Origin: Chondrosia reniformis | Taxonomy: Eukaryota; Porifera; Demospongiae; Chondrillida; Chondrillidae | Length of the DNA stretch: 64,000 nucleotides | Assembly (NCBI GenBank): GCA_947172415.1 | Contig: OX359190.1 | Span: 3,038,001 to 3,102,000, forward strand | Reading direction: 5' to 3' | Shown here: piece by piece, positions 46,753 through 57,985 of the stretch | Layout: each line of letters starts with the position of its first letter | Position numbering within the stretch: the first letter of the stretch is position 1 | Program-made: the position numbers and the translations under genes | The notes under the pieces: generated by a model | Database searches by the model: none | Told to the model about the DNA's origin: nothing | Seen by the model: the letters and a program-made list of their open reading frames with translations, nothing else

Positions 46753-49700
46753 CTGTGAAAAGAATATCTATACTCAAAAGCCATCAAAATAGTGGTTTAC
46801 AATATAAAGAAATCTCGCCATTTTCATAGTGGTGCATGAATTGTATAGAATATTTCATGCTAGCTCACCTCATTAATTCATCTTTGTTTTGCTTTTCTAA
46901 AATGGGAATGGAATTAAACTAAACCTTTTTAGCAAAATAGCACTACAAAATCTAACCTTCTAACACGTCTAAGGATTTCTTCATTTCTTCTAACATGGCA
47001 CCAAATCCTTCAACCTTTCCCAACATGTTACTCCTCAACTCTTCAGCTTGCTTTTCGGTTTTATTTTTTCTTCCTCCAAAGCTTTCCTTCTCTCTTCAGA
47101 TTCTTTTAAGGAACCTTCAAGAAAGCTCTACACAAGTAGAATATGGGATAGTTCTTAAGTATTAAGAAATCATTTTATAATGAAGTTAATAAATAGACTG
47201 TATACAATATAAGATTTTTGAAAATGAGACCATTTCTTGTCCCATAATGATCAATAAACATACGGATGGCTAGCACTATTTAGACATATTGATAAATCTC
47301 AGTATATCCAATCATAGGAAGGTCACTAACTCTAGATCTACATAGAGTTGCTTCATCAAATCATACTCTGGTTTAACTAGATAATGCAGATCTAGTGATT
47401 CTGTATAGGAGTGAGTAACTTTGTACGTATAGAGTAACACGAGGTGATTTGGGACATAATTAAGTTTACCAACTTTATGCATTTCTAACTCCTACTTTAT
47501 ATTAATGTGAAATTTTCCCTCGGGTACCACTTAGTATATATACGTGACCCCTATTATGTAACTCTGGCTTATGGCCTTTTCCTTAAGAAAAAAGCACCTT
47601 CTAAAACTAGGTTTTAGTTTATTAAATTGGTATATAGTTGCATTATAACTATCACTTGGTACAGAATTGATTTTAAGCCATGTACTTATTATACATGGCA
47701 TAAGTAAAATGCTATCCTTATTTACAAAATTAGAAATATGCTTGCAGGTGTAGATGAACTTGGATATATTTCTAATACAAGTCTCTCAGAAAATTGCTTT
47801 ACACACTCTATATCATTAAACTTCACGATTACACCATGAAAAATCTAAAACACCATTTTCCTACATATGCCTACTCTGTAAAACAGCCTATAGGGAACTA
47901 AACTGGAATTTGTATATATATAACTTGAGAAAAGCAATTTTCTAATTACAATAGATCAGTTGTCCCAAGCCACATTATGACGTAGTTGAGAGGAACATGT
48001 TAAAAGTAAGTACCCATAATCACTCCCAAGTATAGTAATAGTGAAATACAATACCTTCTCTTTTATAAGGTTGATGTTCTCCTCTTGTAACTCTGCAACT
48101 CTTTCCGTACTTTGCTGTTGCTGCTGAAGTCTAGTCTGCATTGCAGTACATAGATGTATTGTCAATCAGTTACTAGTTGTGAATATATCTGACATATGTA
48201 ATGCATGTACACACATATACAAAGTGCTATATTTATGCAATAACACATTCACATGCATACAGTATATATTCATACTTATCACTGTCAAATAGTTCTAAGT
48301 GTTTAAACAATGAATTACCTTCAATTCAGAGTTGCCTTCTTCCAGAAGAGAATTGGTTTTCTTTAAGTCATTGATACGTTCTTCCTGGTGTACTTTAGAA
48401 ACTTCTAGTTTGTCTACATTCCTTTGAGTATCTTTCAGTTCTCTGGTCAGTTCAGCTATCCTCTCCTACAGTATTAAGAGATTTTATATTAAATAAAATA
48501 TGTACAGTACAGTATTGATTACATGTCAAGAGTGACGCTTACAGTAGTTTGGCTGTTTAAATCCGAATTTGTTTTCTTTAATTCTGAAATGGATTCCTTT
48601 AATTCAATGTTGGATTCCTTTAATTCACTTTTGGATTCCTTTAATTCAGTAATAAGTTCTCTCAGTTGTAGGTTGTCTTTCTGAGTGTCTCCCAATTCTC
48701 TGGTCAGTTCAGCTATCCTCCCCTACAGTATTAAGAGCCTGTAAGTAAAATAACACATTTATAAATCCTCTCCAGTGTCTTCATACCTCAAGACGTCCAA
48801 TGTATTTCTGTTGTGTCTCTGTTCCTTTGCTACTCGAATCAGCTACTTCCGTCTGTATATACACACAACAGAGCATATATCAATGGAAGTGAGATATAGC
48901 ATTTTGTAAAAGGCTTTAAGCAAATTTCAAATACTAGAAGAGAATTAAACTTTAGCAGCATAGAAAGTACATTAAAAAGTTGACACATTAAGCACCAGAT
49001 CTTAAGATTCTGAATATATATATGGTAAATTAGGCATTCCCAACAGACTATATATATAACAGTGATAATATACGTACAAACATATGTTCATACATGAGAC
49101 ATGTTAACTTGCTGTAGATTCCTATGATCCAAAGTCAAGAGGTGGAACTCATTAAATTTGTAAATAAAGTATAATGTCAGTGCACTATTGGCTCTCTACT
49201 CCACAATAATGTACTTTCACCAGTCAGTCAGTGAGGATGAGACTTCTATCTATTAAATAATGCATCTGTATGTCCCATATATACTGTATCTTTTGGATGG
49301 TTCATCTTTTGACCTCTAAAGTCAACAAAATATTTACCAAAAGTCAAAAGATGAACCATCAAACGATAAGTTGGAAGTAGTTACAGAAGTAATCCTTACT
49401 CTATGAGGTGTAAACTGATGGATAACTAGTGTTGTTGTGTGTAGGCAGTGTTAATACATTCAGCCAGGTTAAATCAGCAGAGGTGTGGGAGGTGTTACAG
49501 TAGCTAGGATACCGTACCTTCAACTGAGTGTTTCTCTCCATCAGTTCTTGGATCTTTAGTTCGTACTCTCTTTCAGATTGCTTCAGTTTCTCTATTTGAT
49601 CAATCAATGTCTGCTTCTCCTTCATTCCCTTCTCCTGCAACAAGACAAAATTATTAACTGAAACAATTTCAATTCTACTTGTTATATATTCAAAACCTAC

Positions 49701-51937
49701 CTTGAAACTGCTATATTCATCCTTTAAGTTAGTGAGTTCATCCTTCAAGCTAGTGTCTTTCTTGTCTTGCTCCTTCAAGCTAGTGTCTTTCTTGTCTTGC
49801 TCCTTCAAGCTAGCGTCTTTCTTGTCTTGCTCCTTCAAGCTAGCGTCTTTCTTGTTTTGCTCCTTCAAGCTAGTACCTTCCACCTATCCAATAAGAAGTA
49901 CATTTTTGTAAGAGTTGGTATATAGTGCTCTACTTAAAGTGTTAAGTGTTAACCTGGAACTATTTTTGACAAACTAAGTTAAATCTACTTAATTTCAAAC
50001 AAAAATCGTGGCTTAATTATTACTAAATATCTATAAAAGTGCCACCTTGTCACACAATGTATAATAAAGTGTTAGTAATTTAGCAACCAAACTGTACTCA
50101 AACAATGAAAATTGAAAAAAGCATTTTCAGTTCAAGAATTATTAAACAACTATGTATAATGGATAATACCTGGAATTCTATCCTCTATATCTCAAATGCA
50201 AAGAGCAGGAAAACTAAAGTCTTTGTTCGTGGAAAATAATGACTCGTGAGAGTTTGTTGGACACATTCGTATTACAACCTTAACTTAGAGCAAACAAGTC
50301 TTGTAAACACTAGTGTGTGTAGTGTGTACAAGTTAGGAAATCCATCAAGCCTTAATTCCAATGTTTATATTTATGAATTAATGCACCCAATTAATATTAA
50401 TAGACTTGTAATAATGTAATTAGTGTAACACTTTGTTACTAACTTCAACTATATCAAACTGTACAGCACTTGTCTGATGTTTCCCTTTTCCTTTTCCCCC
50501 AAATATGAGAAAGGTTTTTTCATTTAAGGAAGCTGTACAAGCATGGTCATAAGATGTTACTTCACTAATTTGTGTCCATTTCTTCTCGTAAGTGAAGATT
50601 CCACTTGGACCTACTAGGAGAGGTTGCTTGCTCAGTGATAAAAGTGAACTGTAGTTTGGTGCTTTCTCGAGCCTTTCCCACTCCTGCACTACTGGCTTCA
50701 ATGAGGTGAGAGAAGCCATAAAATCCTTCTTATTCATTCTCCAAAATCCATTGGTCGAGTGGTAAATGTAAATGTATTCACCACATAAAGCCGTGTGGTG
50801 TAGTGATACTGGTCGAGGAAGTTTAAGATTTGACTGGATCCACTTTCTATTCTTAATATCGAGGAATTCAATTGTGTCTACATCTGCGTTGCCATTTCCT
50901 CCTCCTACTCCCCCAGACACAATTACAAAGTCTTCAATTGCAAGTACACCTGGATAGAATCGGGCAGTGTGCATTGGAGGATACAGCTCTTGCCACTCTT
51001 TGCCTGTCCATGTCATTAGCTTGTTAGTAAGATGGTGACTAGTGTCCCAACCTCCTATTAGAGTTAACTGCTCTTCTACTATGGCTGCTCCACTCGAAGT
51101 ATGTAAAGGAGGTAGTTTTGACCATTCCTTCTTTAAAGCATTGTACACCTGTACAATCTGTTCAAGGGACCTATCTTCACATGCTCCCCCGCAGACATAT
51201 ATTTTGTTATTGTGTGGAATTGCTTTAGCAAAGGATGTTCCAAATTGCATTTCCTGCAATTGAATTAACTTAAGGAGATGACCTCCTTCGGCTTTCAGGA
51301 GGTCACTACGAAATACCTAATTAAAAACAAGAGAGGAATATTTACTGATCATGATTGAAGCCTTCAAGGGTAACTTGGTAAAAAATAGCACACATCGATT
51401 TTTGATATACAGCAGTTTATTTCAAGAAACATTAATTTGAGTTGCAGTCCAAATCATGCATGTCTGTTTGTCTCAAGTTCAACTTAACAGATTCTGAATA
51501 AATGTAACACTTTTATTGTCTATTTAAGGTGATTATGCATTCTTCCAAACATTCTTCCTTGTACAAGATAATACATACTTAGGTTGTATTTAAAAAGAAT
51601 GACTATCTAAGTATGGACCCAACTGCAACGCATATTATCTTAGCTACACAGCATTCTAAATATTGAATCCGGGCAAGGGTCTCTGAAAACGTGACTGTTT
51701 TAGAACTCACAGGACAGTAAAACGTTTTTCGGATACTTATAATTCTTTACCAGGCAATTTACAAGAGGAAAGCGGAGCTCTTACTAGAAAATGGCTTTTT
51801 ATTTTAAGAGGAATATTTTATTTTATTTAATTAATACCCGCTAACTTATAGACGGTACACGAATTTTCGGATGATATATAACGCCCACTTATTCAGGATT
51901 AGCAAGACAAGAATACACTCACTATATCTTTGTCCAT
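46446..51937 (-). CDS. Kelch/coiled-coil/Death-domain gene 4, frameshifted before the Death domain
   Basis: Eleven exons collinear with gene 2: 51923-51937, 50444-51316 (Kelch, 291 codons), 49701-49883 (four decapeptide repeats), 49518-49634, 48787-48852, 48543-48722, 48319-48465, 48055-48135, 46957-47127, 46869-46896 and 46446-46752. Exon 46957-47127 is 171 nt where gene 2 has 172. A base is missing at the T-run 47064-47069 (minus-strand GAAAAAATAAAACC against GAAAAAGCTAAAACC), which leads to TGA at 47035-47037. As written the protein would be about 584 residues and lack the Death domain, although the Death exon downstream is well preserved. The loss lies beside a homopolymer, so a sequencing error is possible. 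Otherwise this copy is a young pseudogene or a decoy form. Confidence 0.8.
49296..49360. repeat. Hairpin element in gene 4 intron 4
   Basis: Arms 49296-49313 and 49343-49360 (GATGGTTCATCTTTTGAC and its perfect inverse), with a 29-nt loop. Counterpart of 17159-17201. Confidence 0.8.
49701..49883 (-). repeat. Gene 4 exon 3: 30-bp coding minisatellite, 4 copies
   Basis: V-E-G-T, then four SLKEQDKKD(A/T) units (the first with N for D), then the conserved L-K-D-E-L-T-N-L-K-D-E-Y tail. Confidence 0.85.
50444..51316 (-). CDS. Gene 4 exon 2: Kelch propeller
   Basis: 291-codon phase-0 exon with blades at KIYVCGG, LTLIGG, FVIVSGG and FLIFGG. It ends GAA before the GTTAGT donor, where the paralogs have GAG. 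Confidence 0.85.
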
Positions 51938-52400
51938 CTCTTCAGAAAATCCGCAATGGAAGAAAACGAGCAACCTAGACTTGTGTCACCAGTACTGCTA
52001 CTCCGACAAATGCGATGGTACTGCAGCAACGCTTATTAAATAGCTGGCGATTCTCTTTGAATTCAGCGCACAAAAACAGCCAACTTCCGGTAAGGTAAAG
52101 TAGAGGATTTCCGGACAGGATGGGTTTTCTGGACAGAGCGTCGCTTTTGGCCTGTACGTGATAGAACAGTGAAAAGCTGCTCCTTCTCGTATTGGCAAAG
52201 TAACATTTTGTGCGGAAAATCGGCAAGCTCTGCCACAATCAACAACGTACGAACTTCAAACGTGGTAATCTGGTAGGTCCTTCCTTTGGCTGTCAGTTCA
52301 TCCTCCCTTGGCTGCCAAAGGAGCAGAAGTGAAGCGATAGAGGAAATTCGTTGCGCAAGTCAATGTTTATCCGGAAACTCCCTTCCTTACCTTATTTTAC
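51938..52400 (-). promoter_or_regulatory. Gene 4 upstream conserved region
   Basis: Homologous to the regions before genes 1 and 2, with a deletion near 52170. ACTTCCGG at 52083-52090 and TTTCCGGA at 52108-52115. The 8.37-kb transposon starts about 150 bp further upstream. Confidence 0.5.
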
Positions 52401-52547
52401 AAATTAGATACCCTACATGGATTGTTGTTTTTATATATAGCGAGTTATTATTATGTGGAGCTGTTTTATATATATTCCGTTGGACCTTTGGACAAAGATA
52501 CTCTAAAAGTACGTACTTGCCCTGCTGATGATCCTCCTTGGAATTTT

Positions 52548-53400
52548 CGGTAGATGGCACATGTACAGAGTACTGAAATGATTACGCAATAAACTATATA
52601 ACATATATACTATATAATATAATATAATATAATATAATATAATATAATATATATACTATATAATATTTATAGTATATTATATAGTATATATGACAGCATG
52701 GAGCAGATCAGCAGGACAGCAGACCAGCAGGACAGCAGACCAGTAGGACAGTAGGACAGCAGGACAGCAGACCAGTAGGACAGCAGGACAGCAGACCAGT
52801 AGGACAGCAGGACAGCAGACCAGTAGGACAGCAGGACAGCAGACCAGTAGGACAGTAGGACAGCAGACCAGCAGGACAGCAGGACAGCAGGACAGCAGAC
52901 CAGTAGGACAGCAGGACAGTAGGACAGTAGGACAGCAGGACAGCAGACCAGTAGGACAGCAGGACAGCAGACCAGTAGGACAGCAGGACAGCAGGACAGC
53001 AGACCAGTAGGACAGCGGGACAGCAGACCAGTAGGACAGCAGACCAGTAGGACAGCAGGACAGCAGGACAGTAGGACAGCAGGACAGCAGACCAGTAGGA
53101 CAGCAGGACAGCAGACCAGTAGGACAGCAGGACAGCAGGACAGCAGACCAGTAGGACAGTGGGACAGCAGACCAGTAGGACAGCCAGGACAGCAGGACAG
53201 CAGACCAGTAGGACAATGCTATACCAGAAAGCAGTGATATTAGCGTAAGTAGATGCAGATATATATATACATATATTATATTGTATATAATCATTACGGT
53301 ATAATTACATAATTAGTACTCTGTACATGTACATGCATGTGCCATCTCCCAGCAAGTTATCATGAAATGGCCCTCTTTTTTAATTAAAATGATACAATAC
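52548..53400 (+). repeat. Left terminal inverted repeat of the transposon (about 853 bp)
   Basis: Tip, AT-rich TATATAAT tract, a minisatellite of GGACAGCAGACCAGTA units (about 52705-53215), then an inner segment ending GATACAATAC. An inverted copy of the tip motif (AGTACTCTGTACATG...TGTGCCATCT) lies at about 53314-53348, so the array is itself bracketed by the tip sequence. Confidence 0.88.
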
Positions 53401-53474
53401 TTAATCAAAAATTGGAATAGTGATAATAAAGTAATCTAGCTTACATGCATGTATACGCAGTATAATTCCAGTAA

Positions 53475-56400
53475 TTATAAAAGTACTTTACTAAAGTCCT
53501 TTAATGTATGCATGGAGTAGTTGATTAACTTCTTTATCTCGCTGGGGCTTCTTTTAGGCATCAATATGCCAATACCGATTGTGTCTGCAATATCTTTAGC
53601 AGCCTGTGTCTCTGATATTGCCATCTCCACGTCCACTTCATCTGATCCTGTAAACTTTTCTAAAATTGCTGCCATAACCACAACCTCAAAATCCGTCCAT
53701 GGACCAACCCTGGGTGTTTCACCTACCTCTTCCATGAAGAACTGCACCTTCTTGCCTTTGAGGTCATGCTCCTGATGAACATATTTAATCCTTCTCCTCT
53801 TTGCTGCTGGCTTTGTTGCTTTCCCATATTCGTTTTGGCAGTCCTTGCACTTGCAGGTTGTATTGCATGGTTTGGCAGCCTTGTAGCAGGGACATCTAGT
53901 GGCATACTGTTTTCCAGATATGCAAGCCTTGCTGGTGCCACCTTTATTACGGCCACATGTACAGGACAGGGGCTTTAAGGGTTGCAGAGGTGTACTTGGT
54001 GCAGTGATGTCTACTTCCTCCTCCAGCTGATCAATACTGTAAGAATGCATGACTGCATCATAATGTCCACCACCATACTGTGTCAAGGCTAAGTAAATTG
54101 GCTCTTCTGTAGCAGCTGTTGCATAGCTTGGCATAATTGTAGTCAATGGAAAGTTTGCTGCTGATGTAAATAGAACAATGGGAATCCGCAAGGCATTGGC
54201 CAAAGCTGTTACCACCAGATCCCCCATCTCACCACAGTAATTTCCCCTCTCAAGAAACCGAGGAGCCTCTGTAATAATTTCCTCAGAGGTGAGGAAACTC
54301 TGATATTCTGCAGAATTTGGCCCTGTCCATTCATATACCATTGCCTGACGTAGTTGTTTTATGAATTGATCTTCAGCTTCTGCAGCAGTGTTGCAACCAG
54401 TGGTGTACCTTTGAACAAGATTTATAGCATGGGCATTGCCAAACTCTGCCAACTGTCTCAACGAAAAAGCTACAGAGTGGAAAAGACAGTCTCCATCTCC
54501 ATCCACGAATTTCCTCTTCATTTGCCATGAGGTCAGGGTGTTGTTCAATCGCTCTTGATGTTCTTGGTACTCTGTGTCAGAATTGGAGAAGGTGTCCGGC
54601 ATAACCATAAAAATATTATCTGCATGCCTTTGCAGAAGTGGTATCAAGCGAATATCAAGTTGAGCCATGTTACTCTTTTTCTTCAATTCCATATGTACTT
54701 TAATCCAGAGGATGGCCTTCATTAGACTTGTCCTGACTGTAAAGATGTCCACTGATCCGCTGGATACTTCAGTGTCTTCATCAATGTCCCTCAATTCATA
54801 ATCAGATTCTTCACATTCTCCAGTTATGCTAGGTAAATCAACCTGTACATAGTTTTAGGAACTTGTTAATCACTCGGCATGTACATTATACGTATTAAAC
54901 TTGCCTGGAAGTGTTGTAGTATTTCACTATAGGTAGATTTAGTAATATCCAGGTTTACACCAGAAGACTGATCATGATCTTGACAAAGGACAGATGGGAC
55001 AGATTGTGATGTATGAAAGAGTAGCCCAAAATGTTCATCTGTTAGTGGCTCTTCCACACGAGAATCACTGGCCACCTCTTCAATGATGCGTACTCTTCCC
55101 TTTTCAGAATGAGCATGCTGTCTCTCATTGTGTTGAAAAAAACAGGTAGTCAGCAAAGCATAAGCTAATTCTACACCATACCTGCATAGACATAAATTAC
55201 ATTGGTCATTTGTATCTATATGTGTACTATATAATTAGAAATGTTTGTTTTATAAACATTCTATATATACCTCGATGTCTTCATGATTGCATTAATATTG
55301 CGGTGTAAGTTTTCATTCCTATTTGTCCCTCTTCCCGGCTTGATACCTGTAAATATGTGTGTATTACAGGTTACAAATTATCATAATAATGTAATTGTAA
55401 TTAATTAAATATTACGCATGAACTACTTTTACTTTATAGAATAACTATTTATTGCACACCTGATAAGCATCCCTTCTCCATGTGCACTTGTATATTTGTT
55501 ATCTCTTTCAATGCAGCCTTTGAAAGGACTTTAACACCTTTGCTGGAAACTTTGTTTTCCCATCTGACCCGGAAATCCTGAAGCTGTTTCACTAAGATGT
55601 CTGCCATAACCATGTAAGTATGTTATCATAACTTCTATATATATACATGTGTATATTTAACCTACCTGGAGATGGAGTAGCAAGGTGTCTCACAGCACCC
55701 CTGTCAGCAGGATGTCTAAAAACCATCCTAAGTTCTTCCATACATGCTGAGTGAAGTTCGTGACGTTTAGGGATCTTCTCTCCAACACGTTTTACTGCAT
55801 GGAAAATGTCAAGGAGTACTGTCAGCCCAGGTCCAAAGACACTTTGCAACTTTGCTCTCCATGCACAGCAGTTATCAATGTAAAATTCTTTTACATTAAC
55901 ACCCTGAGCAATCAACCGATCACTAAGACCAACTAGCAGTGCTTCCACAGTGGAAAACATCACGTTTGGCGTAAGTCTCCAGGTTACAATCTGTCCTTGG
56001 TCATTTAGTACACAAAAGAGTGCATTGTACTGATTGATCCACTTTCTGTCTGCATCCCTAGAGATTCCAATATTCCCTGAGTAAAGAAAATTCAGTGACT
56101 TTTGGTGTACAGTATAGTACTTACAAATCAGTTGTCATTTTCACTTACTGACTGATGCAAAGGTATGATCGCAACAGAGCCAACCATCTGTTTTTGACAC
56201 AGTAGTCTTCTTCATCTCAGTAACATATAAATGTTCATGTTTCCAGAATCCGGTCAAGAATATATTTGAGATGGAATGTCTTGATGGAGTCAACTCTGTA
56301 CCAAACAGGTCTTCAAATTGATTTACAGTAAGAAAAGGCATTTCTGGAGCATTAAGATAAGTGTGTATCTTATGATACATATTCTTAAATCGAAAGTACA

Positions 56401-56992
56401 TCTTGTATCTATTATTCTCCAGTGTGTTGGCAATAGCACTTATGCTAATACCAGCAAGAACCAGTGACTGAACTAGTTCAAGCAAGTTGTGAGTAAAGCC
56501 AGTTCTGTGCCATAGAGCAAAAGGTATAACCTCCTGTAGAGGAACTTGACTCAATATGTTTGGATGATAGCCAAGAACTTCATGTCCTTTCGGACATCTG
56601 TAAACTCTAGATATTACAATAATGGGGCCATCCACGCCATGTATTTTCCTTGGTGTAGATTGTGGGTTACTCCCATCTTGCCATCTAGCTGGTCTCAATG
56701 TCATCTGCAAATCAATTAAGTTGCTGGTGCACTTAGGACAAGTGTAATCTGAGGGATACTGCTCAACTGGTGACCACAGTATACAAGGTGGCATTACAAA
56801 TGTTATGGGGCAGCTGTAAGGCTGACCATCTGATGGCAATACATTGATAGAGGTAGATAGATACTGAGAATTACCACCAAATTCTTCTAAAAGATTTCTA
56901 ATCCTTCTACACCATTCCTTTGGAAAAACCACGCTTTCAGTTGTAAGAAGTAGATGACCAATGACAAACAAAAGGTAAACTGATTTCTTCAT
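53475..56992 (-). CDS. Transposase: zinc ribbon + DDE + OTU protease + CXC cluster, 1038 residues
   Basis: Six exons in one open frame: 56149-56992, 55666-56076, 55460-55600, 55271-55346, 54905-55181 and 53475-54842. The fifth intron begins GC (GCAAGT); the others are GT-AG. Residues 85-137 form a CPKC...CPKGH zinc-ribbon-like motif. A DDE/RNase-H-like core is suggested by D275 (C-C-D-H-T), D349 (Y-I-D-N-C-C-A-W) and E477 (G-T-N-R-N-E-N-L-H). An OTU cysteine protease follows with D-G-D-G-D-C (Cys702) and G-G-G-H-Y-D (His843). A cysteine cluster, C-T-C-G...C-P-C...C-K-C-K-D-C (about 877-919), resembles CXC/Tesmin DNA-binding modules. The hydrophobic first 20 residues (MKKSVYLLFVIGHLLL) are odd for a nuclear protein, so the true start could lie in an unseen upstream exon. 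The catalytic residues are assigned by eye. Confidence 0.82.
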
Positions 56993-57985
56993 CTTTCACT
57001 ATCTTGAAGTTTTTTCTAGTATTAATTTTGTTATTATATACATATTTTAAATGTGTGATTATGAATGTTTTGATGTGTCCTTTTTAACACAATTCCTTGT
57101 AAATAGGTGGCTATTATATTCTGAATAGCCTGACTGTTACTGTGGATGTGTCCTTTTTAACACAATATAGGTGGCTATATTCTGAATAGCCTGACTGTTA
57201 CTGTGGATGTGTCCCTTTTAACACTTTGTTTGGTGAACATTATATGTGCCATCTGCCAACATTATAAGTCTATACACTTTTTAGAGCATGCCTACAAACC
57301 TATTCCATCATGCTAGTTTGAGTCAAAGTTCTTTTATGAATTCTGTACTGGTTTGTTGGATTAGGTATGAATGGTATAGATCTTCCTTGACTGAATGAAT
57401 CCTGTATATATATATACGATGTACTTAAAATAAATTATTATAATAAAATAAAATTTGCCCTATATCTTTCACCATATATTATATACACATTATACGTATG
57501 TTGGGATTTTATGTACATTTAATTTGGTGCATGCTGGAATATAGATTATACTTCCACAATCCAATGCAAATTACATGTTACAATATATTAAAGATGATTT
57601 GGACCATCCTTACCCAATCTTACAACCCAGTATATGCAAGTTCTTTGATGAACTTCAACTGCATAATGCATGGTAAGACAGGGTTTCATGGCCATAAAAT
57701 TCAGCAGTACATAAGGTGTAATACATGATGTAACATTTACATACAACCGTACATTACAATGTAGGGTTCTATACATTCTTGATTATATAACTGGGACCAC
57801 TGTTAGCCAATTGCAATGGCTAAGAGGCTCCCCAAATAATACTTATTGAATTGAATTGATAATTGTGCTAATAACATATCAAAGTGTTGAAACCTTGGCA
57901 ACTGTCAGTTTTCTCTATAAAAGCAACCTACAGTGGAATTAGCCTCATTTGCTAAGGTTGTAGGATACTGTATAAACTGACTAGA
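56993..57985. promoter_or_regulatory. Divergent intergenic region of the transposon
   Basis: Separates the two divergent genes and should hold both promoters. It contains three tandem copies starting at 57072, 57145 and 57206 of a GATGTGTCC-TTTTAACAC unit, about 60-73 bp apart, with GGTGGCTAT.ATTCTGAATAGCC between. No other gene is supported. Confidence 0.5.

Noticed and set aside
52677-53294. 205-codon open frame rich in Leu, Ser, Cys, Pro
   Set aside because: It translates the GGACAGCAG minisatellite of the transposon end; open in several frames and mirrored at 60134-60850.
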